The translations under genes were made by a program, and so were the position numbers. Below the pieces are notes generated by a model. That model saw nothing but the letters and a program-made list of their open reading frames with translations. It was not told the origin of the DNA and did not search any database. This document shows positions 16,824-25,817 of a stretch of 34,037 nucleotides of DNA, in pieces. How positions within the stretch are numbered: position 1 is the stretch's first letter; each line of letters begins with the position of its first letter. The DNA is from RUG563 sp964549135 (GTDB lineage: Bacteria > Bacillota > Clostridia > Christensenellales > Aristaeellaceae): positions 1 to 34,037 of the forward strand of contig CAZJUJ010000025.1 of NCBI GenBank assembly GCA_964549135.1. Direction: 5' to 3'.

Positions 16824-16853
16824 TTGCTCCGCCGGAGGCTTTCGCGTTACAAT
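16824..16853 (+). promoter_or_regulatory. Promoter of the sugar transport and glycosidase operon
   Basis: A poor -35 (TTGCTC, 16824-16829) and a good -10 (TACAAT, 16848-16853) lie 18 bp apart. The spacer contains the inverted repeat CTCCG-C-CGGAG (16827-16837). The weak -35 fits control by an activator bound just upstream. Confidence 0.4.
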
Positions 16854-16894
16854 AAAGGCGACGAAAATCTTCGTTTAAGAAAGGAGTATGATCT

Positions 16895-18541
16895 ATGAAA
16901 CCCAAAACCCGTAAATCCTGGCTGAGTCTGCTCATCGTGGCCGTGCTGTTCTGCATGCCGCTGACCGCCTTTGCGGCCGATCCCTTCATGAAGTACGATG
17001 AGCCCGTCACCCTCACCGTGGTCAAGGGCGTCACCGTTGCCACCGATACCGAGGATAAGACCCAGGCCAACGAATTCCTCAAGTTCTTTGAAGAAAACTA
17101 CGGCATCAAGCTGGAATACAAGTGGGTCACCACCCCCGAGCAGTATAACCAGCGCATCGCCCTGGATCTGGCTATGGATGATCTGGCGGATATCGTGGTG
17201 GTCAATGCCACCGTGCTGGGCCAGATGATCGAAGCGGGCCAGGCTATGGATATCACCCAGGTTTGGGCCGATTACGCCGATGAGCTGACCAAGACCCTGG
17301 TCACCCCTGCCGGCTCCGCCTCCTATGAGATGGCGCAGAAGGATGGCAAGCTCTACGGTATCCCCTATGCCACCCCCGTTCTGGAATCCCTGCATGGCCT
17401 GTTCCTCCGCGAGGACTGGCGCGTGAAGCTGGATCTGCCCGAGCCCACCACCTTCGCCGAGCTGGAAAAGATCCTCTATGCCTTCGCCAATAACGATCCC
17501 GACGGCAACGGCGTCAAGGATACCTACGGCATCGGCCTGAACAAGGATCTCTACGGCAATGGCTATGAAATCTACACCATCGCCAACATGATGCATGCCT
17601 ATCCCGATGCCTGGATCGAAAATGCCGAGGGCAAGGTTGTTTACGGCTCTGTGCAGCCCGAAATGAAGGCCGTGCTGGAAAAGCTGGCCCAGTGGTATAA
17701 GGATGGCCTCATCGATCCCGAATTCACCGTGAAGACCCCCGAACAGGAAGCCGAGCTGACCCTGACCGAAAAGCTGGGCGCCTTCACCGGCGTGCAGTGG
17801 GCCCAGTTCATGGCCGATGCGCTGCCCTCCCTGTGGACCAATAACCCCTCCTCCGACTGGAAGCTCTGGGGCCTGCCCTCTGTGGATGATACGGCCGTCA
17901 AGCCCATCGTCTATGATAACACCAACCAGTTCATCGTCATCACCAGCCAGTGCAAGAATCCCGAGGCCGCCGTTGTGGTGCTGAACCTGCTGCACAAGAT
18001 CGGCGCCGGCTCTGCCACCGATATTCTGCCCACCGAGGCTGATTTCCGTCTGGTCTGGGACGATTGGACCTGGCTGCCCTTCACCCCCGAATCCATCCAT
18101 GGCAACGTGCCCAAGTGGGAGGCCGTTTTCGCCGCCATCGACAATAACGATCCCAGCCTGGTTACCTATAACTACAATGCGCTGGCCCTCTACAACGACC
18201 AGATGAACAAGTATATCAATCATCCCGAATACCGCACCGGCACCGATGACCAGAAATCGGATATCCGCGGCCAGTGGGCTACCCGCTTCTCCGGCCAGAT
18301 GTTCGGCATGGCCACCGAGCTGAATGAGCAGGGCATGCTGACCTTCGAAAAGCGCGGCCCGCTCCTTACCGAAACCATGATCGATTCCCAGGCCACGCTG
18401 GATAAGCTGGAACTGGAAACCTTCACCCGCATCATCACCGGCGATGCCGACATCAGCGAATTCGACACCTTTGTGGAGCAGTGGAATGCGCTGGGCGGCG
18501 AAGCGATCACCGCTGAGATCAACGCCCACTTTGGCAGGTAA
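16895..18541 (+). CDS. Extracellular sugar-binding protein of an ABC importer
   Basis: This 548-residue solute-binding protein is of the large type that works with LplB/YtcP-like permeases. It has a signal peptide (basic start, hydrophobic 10-20, likely cleavage after AFA at 27). The stretch NNDPDGNGVKDTYG (about 189-202) is typical of these proteins. It has no normal lipobox: Cys20 is preceded by VLF, so signal peptidase I processing is more likely than lipid anchoring, which is unusual for a Gram-positive-type binding protein. Codon use is strongly biased (after the first three lysines nearly all are AAG, and C-ending codons dominate), suggesting very high expression. AAAGGAG is 8 nt before the ATG. 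The ligand is probably xylo-oligosaccharide, inferred from the downstream hydrolases. Confidence 0.9.
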   Translation: MKPKTRKSWLSLLIVAVLFCMPLTAFAADPFMKYDEPVTLTVVKGVTVATDTEDKTQANEFLKFFEENYGIKLEYKWVTTPEQYNQRIALDLAMDDLADIVVVNATVLGQMIEAGQAMDITQVWADYADELTKTLVTPAGSASYEMAQKDGKLYGIPYATPVLESLHGLFLREDWRVKLDLPEPTTFAELEKILYAFANNDPDGNGVKDTYGIGLNKDLYGNGYEIYTIANMMHAYPDAWIENAEGKVVYGSVQPEMKAVLEKLAQWYKDGLIDPEFTVKTPEQEAELTLTEKLGAFTGVQWAQFMADALPSLWTNNPSSDWKLWGLPSVDDTAVKPIVYDNTNQFIVITSQCKNPEAAVVVLNLLHKIGAGSATDILPTEADFRLVWDDWTWLPFTPESIHGNVPKWEAVFAAIDNNDPSLVTYNYNALALYNDQMNKYINHPEYRTGTDDQKSDIRGQWATRFSGQMFGMATELNEQGMLTFEKRGPLLTETMIDSQATLDKLELETFTRIITGDADISEFDTFVEQWNALGGEAITAEINAHFGR

Positions 18542-18574
18542 TTTCTTTCCCTGCCGCATCCCATAGGTTAGAAT

Positions 18575-18626
18575 GAGGAAGGCGGTCGTTTAGCAATAAG
18601 CGGCCGCTTTCCTCCTGTTAAGGAGG
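18575..18626 (+). promoter_or_regulatory. Long hairpin plus competing ribosome-site hairpin
   Basis: A 14-bp stem with two G-U pairs (18575-18588 with 18601-18614, 12-nt loop) follows the binding-protein gene and lacks a T-run, so it looks like an mRNA-stabilising 3' hairpin. A second stem, CCTCCT (18611-18616) with AGGAGG (18621-18626), would hide the permease ribosome site and shares four bases with the first stem. The two cannot form fully together. Confidence 0.6.
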
Positions 18627-18635
18627 TTTCGCCCT

Positions 18636-19592
18636 ATGACCAAGACCCCTGCCGCGCGCGCAGACGCAGGAAGGCCCGGCCGTTTTGCCGCACTCAAAAA
18701 GGATTTCCGGCAGAATTACGCGCTCCATCTGATGCTGCTGCCCTGCGTAATTCTGGTTTTCATTTATTCCTATGTTCCGCTCTTTGGCCTCAAAATCGCC
18801 TTTGAGCAATTCGTTCCCTCCAAGGGCCTTTTCGGGGCGCAGAGATCGGTGGACTTCAAGTGGTTCGAATACCTCTTCAAAATGAACGATTTCTGGTATG
18901 CCCTGCGCAATACCTTCGTGATTGCCTGCTGGAAGCTGTTTCTGGGCATGTTCGTTTCCATCATCTTTGCCGTTCTCATCAATGAAATGCGCCAGCCGCT
19001 CATCAAGCGCACCGTGCAGACGGTGGTCTATCTTCCGCATTTTATTTCCTGGATCATTCTTTCCAATATCTTTGTGGATATCCTTTCTCCCACCTCGGGT
19101 ATCGTCAATAAGCTCATCATGGCCCTGGGCCTTGAGCCGGTCTATTTCCTGGGCAGCAATGATTGGTTCCAGTTTACCCTGATCGCCACCGAAATCTGGA
19201 AGGAATTCGGCTTTGGCACCATCGTCTATCTGGCGGCCATCACGGGCATTGATCCCAATCTCTACGAGGCCGCCATTATCGACGGCGCCAATAAATTCCA
19301 GCAGATCATTCATGTAACGCTGCCGGGGCTGATGAATATCATCGTTCTGATGCTGCTGCTCAATATCGGCAGTGTGCTGGGCGGCAATTTCGATCAGGTT
19401 TACAATCTGTATTCCCCGTCGGTCTATCGAACCGGCGATATTCTGGATACGCTGGTATACCGCATCGGTCTGGTTGATTTCAATTTCTCTCTGTCCACGG
19501 CCGTCGGCGTATTCAAGTCTCTGGTTTCCGCCGTGCTGGTTTCCCTGAGCTACTTCCTGGCCTGGAAGATAGCAGATTACAGAATTTTCTGA
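18636..19592 (+). CDS. Sugar ABC transporter permease 1 (LplB-like)
   Basis: This 318-residue inner-membrane protein of the binding-protein-dependent permease family has about six transmembrane helices, the first near 28-50 (LHLMLLPCVILVFIYSYV). The EAA loop that contacts the ATPase is seen at about 211-231 (EAAIIDGANKF then HVTLPG). It pairs with the next gene. AAGGAGG is 9 nt before ATG 18636 and can be masked by an upstream hairpin, so it is probably made in smaller amounts than the binding protein. No ATPase gene is present in the window, so a shared ATPase of the MsmK type encoded elsewhere is expected. Confidence 0.93.
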   Translation: MTKTPAARADAGRPGRFAALKKDFRQNYALHLMLLPCVILVFIYSYVPLFGLKIAFEQFVPSKGLFGAQRSVDFKWFEYLFKMNDFWYALRNTFVIACWKLFLGMFVSIIFAVLINEMRQPLIKRTVQTVVYLPHFISWIILSNIFVDILSPTSGIVNKLIMALGLEPVYFLGSNDWFQFTLIATEIWKEFGFGTIVYLAAITGIDPNLYEAAIIDGANKFQQIIHVTLPGLMNIIVLMLLLNIGSVLGGNFDQVYNLYSPSVYRTGDILDTLVYRIGLVDFNFSLSTAVGVFKSLVSAVLVSLSYFLAWKIADYRIF

Positions 19593-19604
19593 GGAGGGGC
19601 TGCT

Positions 19605-20483
19605 ATGCGTGATACAAGAGGCGAAAAAATCTTCTATGCCATGAACTATGTCTTTCTGATTGCGGTGGCGCTGCTGTGCCTGGCCCCGCTGGTCTATGTC
19701 TTTGCGGTTTCCTTTTCCGCAAATGATGCGGTAAAATCGGGGCTGGTTACCTTCTGGCCGGTAAAATTCACCACCGTTGGCTATGAATATCTTCTGGTCA
19801 ATCAGATGTTCTGGCGCAGCATGCTTAATTCCGTTGTGCGGGTGCTGCTGGGCACGCTGATTAATCTAACCTGCACCTGCCTGGTGGCCTTCCCCCTCAG
19901 CCGCAGCAATGCCCGCTTCAAATTCCGCACGGTATACGCCTGGTTTTTCTTCATTCCCATGCTGGTGGGCGGCGGCCTGATCCCAAGCTATATGGTGGTG
20001 AAGGAAACGGGCATCATGAACAGCATCTGGGCGCTGATCATCCCCGGGGCGGTGCCGGTCTTCTATGTGATGGTGCTGCTCAACTTCTTCCGCAATCTGC
20101 CCAGCGAACTGGAGGAGGCGGCGCTGATTGACGGGGCGGGGCAATTCCGCGTGCTGCTGCAGATTTATCTGCCGCTCAGCACCCCCTCTCTGGCAACGAT
20201 TGCCGTTTATGCCATTCTGGGCCATTGGAATGATTGGTTCTCCGGCTCCATTTATCTCAATCAGCTTTCCGATTTCCCGCTGATGACCTATCTGCAGACC
20301 ATCGTGGTCAACTACGATCCCAATAAGCTGACCCCAACGGAATTGGAGCGCATGAGCAAGCTGGGCAGCGAAACCATGGAGGCGGCGCAGATTTTCGTCA
20401 GCATGCTGCCGGTGCTGCTGAGCTATCCCTTCTTCCAGCGGTATTTTACCAAGGGCCTGGTGCTGGGCGGCGTAAAGGGATAA
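19605..20483 (+). CDS. Sugar ABC transporter permease 2 (YtcP/MalG-like)
   Basis: This 292-residue permease is the second membrane subunit, with a first transmembrane helix at about 13-35 and about six in all. The EAA loop is at about 172-192 (EEAALIDGAGQF then YLPLSTP). The ending YFTKGLVLGGVKG is highly typical of YtcP-type permeases. It starts 12 bp after permease 1, with GAGGAGG as ribosome site, so it is in the same operon. It forms the membrane channel with permease 1 for import of oligosaccharides captured by the binding protein. Confidence 0.93.
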   Translation: MRDTRGEKIFYAMNYVFLIAVALLCLAPLVYVFAVSFSANDAVKSGLVTFWPVKFTTVGYEYLLVNQMFWRSMLNSVVRVLLGTLINLTCTCLVAFPLSRSNARFKFRTVYAWFFFIPMLVGGGLIPSYMVVKETGIMNSIWALIIPGAVPVFYVMVLLNFFRNLPSELEEAALIDGAGQFRVLLQIYLPLSTPSLATIAVYAILGHWNDWFSGSIYLNQLSDFPLMTYLQTIVVNYDPNKLTPTELERMSKLGSETMEAAQIFVSMLPVLLSYPFFQRYFTKGLVLGGVKG

Positions 20484-20540
20484 GACCCGGCGGTGAAAAA
20501 ACAGCAGGGAAAGCAGCTATACAGCAAGGAGGTTTTGGCA

Positions 20541-21623
20541 ATGCGTTCACGCTGGACAAGGCAGCAGGCCTGGGATTGGTATAACGCCCGGCCCTGGATC
20601 ATGGGCGTCAATTATGTGCCCTCCATTACGCTGCACTGTGTTGAATTATGGCAGGAGGATACCTATGACGAGGTGATCCAAAGCGTGCGGAAGGAATTTG
20701 CGCTGATGGAGGATATTGGCCTCAACAGCGTGCGGATGTTTCTTCCCTTCAATGTCTGGTATCATGAGCGGGAGCGCTTCCTTGATCGCCTGGATCGCTT
20801 CCTGGGTGAATTGGCGCAGCGCGGCATTAGCATGATGCCCGTGCTTTTCAATGACTGCGTGGGCTTTGGGCGGCCCCGGGATATCACCCCCGCCCTGCCC
20901 CGCGGCTGGCATGCCTATGATATTGGCCATCACGGCGGGCACAGGGAAAACCCCTTCACCGGCGAAAAGGAGCGCAAGGGCTGGATCTACTGGGATGAGC
21001 CCGAATGGCGGCCCGTCATGGAGGAATATCTGCGCGCCGTGATCGGCCGCTTCGGGAAGGATCTGCGCATTTATGCCTGGGATTTGTGGAATGAGCCGGG
21101 CAACAGCAATCGTCATGATATGAGCATCCCCTATCTGAAGCGCGCCTTTGAGGCAGCCCGGGAAATGGAGCCCATCCAGCCCCTGACCGCCGCGCCCTGG
21201 AGCTATCCGGAGGATTTTGGCGTGAACCCGGAAGCGGATGTGGAGCCCATTCAGCGCGTGGCCCTGGATGAATCGGATATCGTCACCTTCCACCAGTATG
21301 AGGGGATTGACCGGGTGCGCCGGGTTATCGCGGGCCTTAAGCGCGAGGATCGGCCCATGATGAATACCGAATGGCTCAACCGCATCCAGGATAATCTCAT
21401 GGCCGATAATCTGCCCCTTTACCATCGGGAGCGCATCGGCAGCTACAGCTGGGGGCTGGTGGCGGGCAAATCCCAGCATTTTCTGCCCTGGGATGAATTA
21501 TGGAAGAATCGGGAATTGCCCCTCAATCGCTGGCAGCATGATCTGTTTGATACCTTCCATACCCCCTACGACCGGGAGGAGCTGGCGCTGATGCGCAGAC
21601 TCAGCCCGAAAAACAACGCATAG
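20541..21623 (+). CDS. Cytoplasmic clan-A glycoside hydrolase (GH5-like)
   Basis: This 360-residue TIM-barrel glycosidase is of the kind often labelled cellulase-family or 1,4-beta-xylanase. The probable acid/base is Glu185 in DLWNEPGN and the probable nucleophile is Glu277 in MMNTEWLNR, a spacing that fits clan GH-A. The N-terminal WTRQQAWDWYNARPWIMGVNYVPS is characteristic of this subgroup. An in-frame ATG at 20493 exists, but AAGGAGG (20526-20532) selects ATG 20541. With no signal peptide it should act inside the cell on imported oligosaccharides. The exact family number and substrate are uncertain. Confidence 0.8.
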   Translation: MRSRWTRQQAWDWYNARPWIMGVNYVPSITLHCVELWQEDTYDEVIQSVRKEFALMEDIGLNSVRMFLPFNVWYHERERFLDRLDRFLGELAQRGISMMPVLFNDCVGFGRPRDITPALPRGWHAYDIGHHGGHRENPFTGEKERKGWIYWDEPEWRPVMEEYLRAVIGRFGKDLRIYAWDLWNEPGNSNRHDMSIPYLKRAFEAAREMEPIQPLTAAPWSYPEDFGVNPEADVEPIQRVALDESDIVTFHQYEGIDRVRRVIAGLKREDRPMMNTEWLNRIQDNLMADNLPLYHRERIGSYSWGLVAGKSQHFLPWDELWKNRELPLNRWQHDLFDTFHTPYDREELALMRRLSPKNNA

Positions 21624-21637
21624 GGGAGGGACGCGCC

Positions 21638-23542
21638 ATGAAAAAAACCCTTCTGTGCCTTTTTATGATTCTGCTGATTTTATGGGGAGGAGAGGCTATG
21701 GCTGAAAATTCTACCGAATTGACCGTCCGGTTTTCGCAGCGTCAGGGCGTGCCGCTGCTCAAGAAATTTGCGCTGTTCAACAGCGGCATCGTGGATCTGC
21801 CCAATTATATCCGCGATGCGGCGCTGTTTGATGATCTGCGGGTGGATTCTCTGCGCATCGATCTATTCATGGGCGAGGAGGGCCGTCCCTTCGCCCGGGT
21901 GGTGGATGGCACCGCCGAAAGCATGACCTATGATTTTGACAAGCTGGATGAATTGGTCAGGCTGCTTGAGGCCCATGATGTGCGCCCCTACTGGGCGTGG
22001 AGCTATATTCCCTATCCCCTGCAGCAGGACGGCGATTGGCGCAAGGGGCCCAGCGATCTGGCGGCCTGGCAGGAAATGTTCCGGGAATTTGCCGCGCATT
22101 ACCGGGAAAAGGGCCTGCGCATCGCCTATCATGAAATCTATAACGAGCCGGATTGCGGCGATGTCTTTTTCCTGGGCAGCATGCAGGATTACACGCAGAT
22201 GTATATCGCCGCCGCCCGGGGACTCATGGCGGGCGATCCCGATGCGGTCATCGGCGGGCCCTCCAGTGCCTTTGTGGATATCACCGGCGGCATCAATATC
22301 CGCCATTTCCTCAGCAGCGTGACCGAGGCGGGCGTGCCGCTGGATTTCTTCAGCTATCACAGCTATGGCTGCGATACCAAGCAGTATCTCAACCGCACCG
22401 GCCTTTCCCGGGCCTATCTTTCGGAATATGTGAATTTCGATACCACCGAGCTGCACCTGAATGAATACAATTCGCTTTTGCAGCCCTTTACCGCCGGCGG
22501 CCCTGCCGAGCATTCCATGGGCGGCGCAACCATGCTCACCTCCTTCCAGCTGCTTTTGGAGGAAACGGATGTTACTCTGGCCCACTGGGCGCAGTTCATG
22601 GATACGGGGTATGAGCCCCTGGGCTCCATCGATCCCTTTGGCCGCATCAAGGCCCCCTACTGGGCGTATTGGATGTACAGCAAAATGCCCGAGCAGCGCG
22701 TTGAAATCACCGGCCTGCCCGATGCCCTGGAGGAGGGCCTCCACGCCATGGCCTCCAAGGACGGCGAAACTGCCTGCATCCTGCTCTGGAATGACAGCGC
22801 CAAGAAGGTCGCTTCCGCCTCCGTCACGCTGCCCAAGCTGCCCTTTAATGGCGGCACGGTGGAGGTCTATGTCATGAATGATCTGGTGGATCCCTACTGG
22901 AATACCAATGCGCCCGTTGAAATCATCCCGGATCAGGTGCTGCCCTCAGCGGAATTTGATCCCGCCTTTCAGGTGGATATTCCCTCCGGCGGTTTCATTC
23001 TTTATCGCTTTGTGAAGGATGACGGCATAGAGGCGGAGAATACTCCCGTAGGGAAACTCATCCGCAAGCGCTATTATTTCCCCGAGCGCGGCAAGAGCAG
23101 CTATGCCTTCTTTGATGAAACCGATCAGACCGCCTATCTGGGCATGAACGGCGAATACAGCAGCCGCGCCACCGTTGCCGTGGAATGGGATGATCTGCCT
23201 GCCATGGCCTATGTAAGCAGCAAATTCGGCGGCAAATACACCGATATCGATCTGAATACCTCCTTCAGCCTCCGGGTGGATTACGCCGTGAACGGGGAAT
23301 ACACAAAGGCCACGCTCTTTACCTTCATGCCCATTAATCCCCGCCGTGCTTCCGCCCTGCCCTGGGGCACCATGAGAGAGGCGGATGAAACGGTGCTGGT
23401 GGATACGCTGCTGACCGGGAAATCCCTGCTGATGCTGAAAAACCATGCCCCGGAGGGCTGGGATGGCCGTGCCCTGATCACCTATGACATGCATTCCACC
23501 GGCCCGGATACCTGGGCCGAACTGACCCTTTCCCCCCTGTAA
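21638..23542 (+). CDS. Exported GH39-like beta-xylosidase with an extra C-terminal domain
   Basis: This 634-residue protein starts with a signal peptide (MKKTLLCLFMILLILWGG, cleavage probably after AMA at 22). The catalytic TIM barrel is GH39-like, with acid/base Glu170 in EIYNEPD and nucleophile Glu276 in LHLNEYNS. A beta-rich region ends near 460. Residues from about 472 to the end form an additional domain I do not recognise. It should work outside the membrane, trimming xylan fragments before uptake, whereas its two hydrolase neighbours lack signals. It lies 14 bp after the GH5-like gene, with GGGGAGGG as ribosome site. Specificity for xylosides is inferred from the family and the nearby xylB. 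Confidence 0.82.
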   Translation: MKKTLLCLFMILLILWGGEAMAENSTELTVRFSQRQGVPLLKKFALFNSGIVDLPNYIRDAALFDDLRVDSLRIDLFMGEEGRPFARVVDGTAESMTYDFDKLDELVRLLEAHDVRPYWAWSYIPYPLQQDGDWRKGPSDLAAWQEMFREFAAHYREKGLRIAYHEIYNEPDCGDVFFLGSMQDYTQMYIAAARGLMAGDPDAVIGGPSSAFVDITGGINIRHFLSSVTEAGVPLDFFSYHSYGCDTKQYLNRTGLSRAYLSEYVNFDTTELHLNEYNSLLQPFTAGGPAEHSMGGATMLTSFQLLLEETDVTLAHWAQFMDTGYEPLGSIDPFGRIKAPYWAYWMYSKMPEQRVEITGLPDALEEGLHAMASKDGETACILLWNDSAKKVASASVTLPKLPFNGGTVEVYVMNDLVDPYWNTNAPVEIIPDQVLPSAEFDPAFQVDIPSGGFILYRFVKDDGIEAENTPVGKLIRKRYYFPERGKSSYAFFDETDQTAYLGMNGEYSSRATVAVEWDDLPAMAYVSSKFGGKYTDIDLNTSFSLRVDYAVNGEYTKATLFTFMPINPRRASALPWGTMREADETVLVDTLLTGKSLLMLKNHAPEGWDGRALITYDMHSTGPDTWAELTLSPL

Positions 23543-23577
23543 GCCCGGCACACCGCCAAGTAAAGGAGAGACGCCCT

Positions 23578-25674
23578 ATGAACCGAAAAGCAGCCCGAGA
23601 AAAAGCAGAGGCGCTTGTTGCTAAAATGACCGTTGCCGAGGCCGCATCCCAGCTGCGCTATGACGCCCCGGCCATTCCCCGGCTGGGCGTGCCCGCCTAT
23701 AACTGGTGGAATGAAGCGCTGCATGGGGTGGCCCGCTCCGGCATGGCCACCATGTTTCCCCAGGCCATTGGCATTGCGGCCATGTTTGATCCGGCCCTGA
23801 CCCGGCGTCTGGGCGATATCGCCGCCACCGAGGGCCGCGCCAAATACAACGCCGCCAGTGCCCATGGCGACCGGGATATTTACAAGGGGCTGACCTACTG
23901 GTCGCCCAACGTGAATATCTTCCGCGATCCCCGCTGGGGGCGCGGCCATGAAACCTTTGGCGAGGATCCCTTCCTCACCGGCGAAATCGGCTGCGCCTAT
24001 GTGCAGGGGCTGCAGGGCGAGGGCGATATGCTGAAGGCCTCCGCCTGCGCCAAGCATTTCGCCGTGCATTCCGGCCCGGAGGCCCTGCGCCATCATTTTG
24101 ACGCCGTCGCCAGCAAAAAGGATATGACCGAAACCTATCTGCCCGCCTTTCGGGCGCTGGTGCAGAAGGCAAAGGTGGAATCCGTCATGGGTGCGTATAA
24201 CCGCACCAATGGGGAGCCCTGCTGCGCCTCCAATGCGCTGATGGAGCGTCTCCGCCGGGATTGGGGCTTTGAGGGGCATTTCGTATCGGATTGCTGGGCG
24301 CTGAAGGATTTTCATGAGGGGCATGGGGTCACCTCCTCTCCCGTGGAATCGGCCGCCATGGCGCTCAAGGCCGGCTGCGATGTGAACTGCGGTCAGACCT
24401 ATCAGGCGCTGGTGGTGGCCTATCTGGAGGGCCTGGTTACCGAGGAGGAAATCCGTGCCTGCGCGGTGCGGCTCTTTACCACCCGCTATCTATTGGGCAT
24501 CATGGGTGAGGGCAGCCCCTATGATCAGATTCCCTACACCGCCGTGGAATGCGATGCGCATCAGGCCGCTGCCGATGAGGCGGCGCGCAAGGCCTGCGTG
24601 CTGCTCAAGAATAACGGCATGCTCCCCCTGAAAACGGAGGGCATGAAAACCCTGGGCGTGATCGGCCCCAATGCCGATAGCCGCCGGGCCCTTATCGGCA
24701 ATTATCATGGCACCGCCTCCCGCTATATCACCGTGCAGGAGGGGCTGCAGGATGCGCTGGCCGGGAAAATGCGTTTGCTCTGCTCCGAGGGCTGCCATCT
24801 TTTCCTGGATAAGGTGGAGGATCTCTCCGGCCAGCAGGATGATCGCCTGGCCGAGGCCGTCACCGTGGCGGAAAACAGCGATGCCGTGGTGCTGGTGGTG
24901 GGCCTGGATGAAAGCCTGGAGGGCGAGGAGCATGATGCCGGCAATCCCTACGGCTCCGATGACAAGCGCGATCTTTTGCTGCCCGAAAGCCAGCGCAGGC
25001 TGATGGATGCGGTGCTGAAGGCTGGAAAGCCCACGGTCATCGTGCTGATGGCGGGCAGCGCCATTGATCTGGGCGAGGCGGGCGAAAAGGCCGATGCCGT
25101 GCTGCTTTCCTGGTATCCCGGGGCCCATGGCGGGGCGGCTATTGCCGATCTGATCCTGGGCAAGGCTTCGCCCTCCGGCAAGCTGCCCGTCACCTTCTAT
25201 CATAATGCGCAGCTAAAGGATATGCCCGCCTTTACCGATTACACCATGCAGGGCCGCACCTATCGCTATCTCCGGAATGAACCGCTCTATCCCTTTGGCT
25301 ATGGCCTGACCTATGGCGATGTGGCTGTCGCCAGCGCCGCGGCGGAGGATCAGGGTGACAGCGTACGGGTTACCATGACGCTCCATAATACCGGCAGCAT
25401 GGATACCGAGGAGGTGGCCCAGGTATACTGCCAGAACGAGGGCAGCGAGCATGCGCCGCTGCATCCCCGGCTCTGCGGCTTCCAGCGCGTCTTCGTTCCC
25501 GCCGGGCAGACGGCCCAGGCCGCCGTTTCCATCCCGAAGGAGCAATTCCGGGTGGTCAATTCCGAAGGCGAATTTGCTGAGGAGGGCCGGATTCTTCTCT
25601 TCTGCGGCACCGGCCAGCCCGATGCGCGCACGGAAGCACTGACCGGCCATCGCTCCCTGTGTCTCTCCCTCTGA
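23578..25674 (+). CDS. GH3 beta-xylosidase (intracellular)
   Basis: This 698-residue GH3 enzyme has an N-terminal barrel containing YNWWNEALHGVAR (41-53), a stretch typical of GH3 beta-xylosidases rather than glucosidases. The nucleophile is Asp238 in FVSDCW, and the conserved KHF (159-161) and RDPRWGRGHE stretches are present. The second alpha/beta domain carries the likely acid/base Glu448 in GLDESLEGEE. A fibronectin-III-like domain lies at the C-terminus (from about 600). There is no signal peptide, so it should release xylose from imported xylo-oligosaccharides in the cytoplasm. It is the last gene of the operon, followed by a strong terminator. alpha-L-arabinofuranosidase side activity is possible in this family. 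Confidence 0.9.
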   Translation: MNRKAAREKAEALVAKMTVAEAASQLRYDAPAIPRLGVPAYNWWNEALHGVARSGMATMFPQAIGIAAMFDPALTRRLGDIAATEGRAKYNAASAHGDRDIYKGLTYWSPNVNIFRDPRWGRGHETFGEDPFLTGEIGCAYVQGLQGEGDMLKASACAKHFAVHSGPEALRHHFDAVASKKDMTETYLPAFRALVQKAKVESVMGAYNRTNGEPCCASNALMERLRRDWGFEGHFVSDCWALKDFHEGHGVTSSPVESAAMALKAGCDVNCGQTYQALVVAYLEGLVTEEEIRACAVRLFTTRYLLGIMGEGSPYDQIPYTAVECDAHQAAADEAARKACVLLKNNGMLPLKTEGMKTLGVIGPNADSRRALIGNYHGTASRYITVQEGLQDALAGKMRLLCSEGCHLFLDKVEDLSGQQDDRLAEAVTVAENSDAVVLVVGLDESLEGEEHDAGNPYGSDDKRDLLLPESQRRLMDAVLKAGKPTVIVLMAGSAIDLGEAGEKADAVLLSWYPGAHGGAAIADLILGKASPSGKLPVTFYHNAQLKDMPAFTDYTMQGRTYRYLRNEPLYPFGYGLTYGDVAVASAAAEDQGDSVRVTMTLHNTGSMDTEEVAQVYCQNEGSEHAPLHPRLCGFQRVFVPAGQTAQAAVSIPKEQFRVVNSEGEFAEEGRILLFCGTGQPDARTEALTGHRSLCLSL

Positions 25675-25703
25675 TGCAATCATAACCATAGCCGTTTTGG
25701 CGC

Positions 25704-25740
25704 AAAAAACCGGGAAGCTGGAGGGCTTCCCGGCTTTTTT
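25704..25740. terminator. Bidirectional intrinsic terminator between convergent genes
   Basis: A perfect 9-bp stem (CCGGGAAGC 25710-25718 with GCTTCCCGG 25725-25733, 6-nt loop) is followed on the plus strand by C and six T (25735-25740). It is preceded by six A (25704-25709), which read as six T on the minus strand. It can end both the GH3 operon and the leftward oxidoreductase gene. Confidence 0.9.
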
Positions 25741-25817
25741 GTATTTCAATTTTTCCGTCAAGGTGTGGTTTTAAGGCATGGCAAGGCGCGCTTTTTTCTG
25801 ATGCGGCGGCTGCCGGG

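Noticed and set aside
16847..18559. A 570-codon open frame on the minus strand
   Set aside because: It is antisense to the binding-protein gene, whose extreme codon bias keeps the opposite frame free of stops. It has no ribosome site and no recognisable domain.
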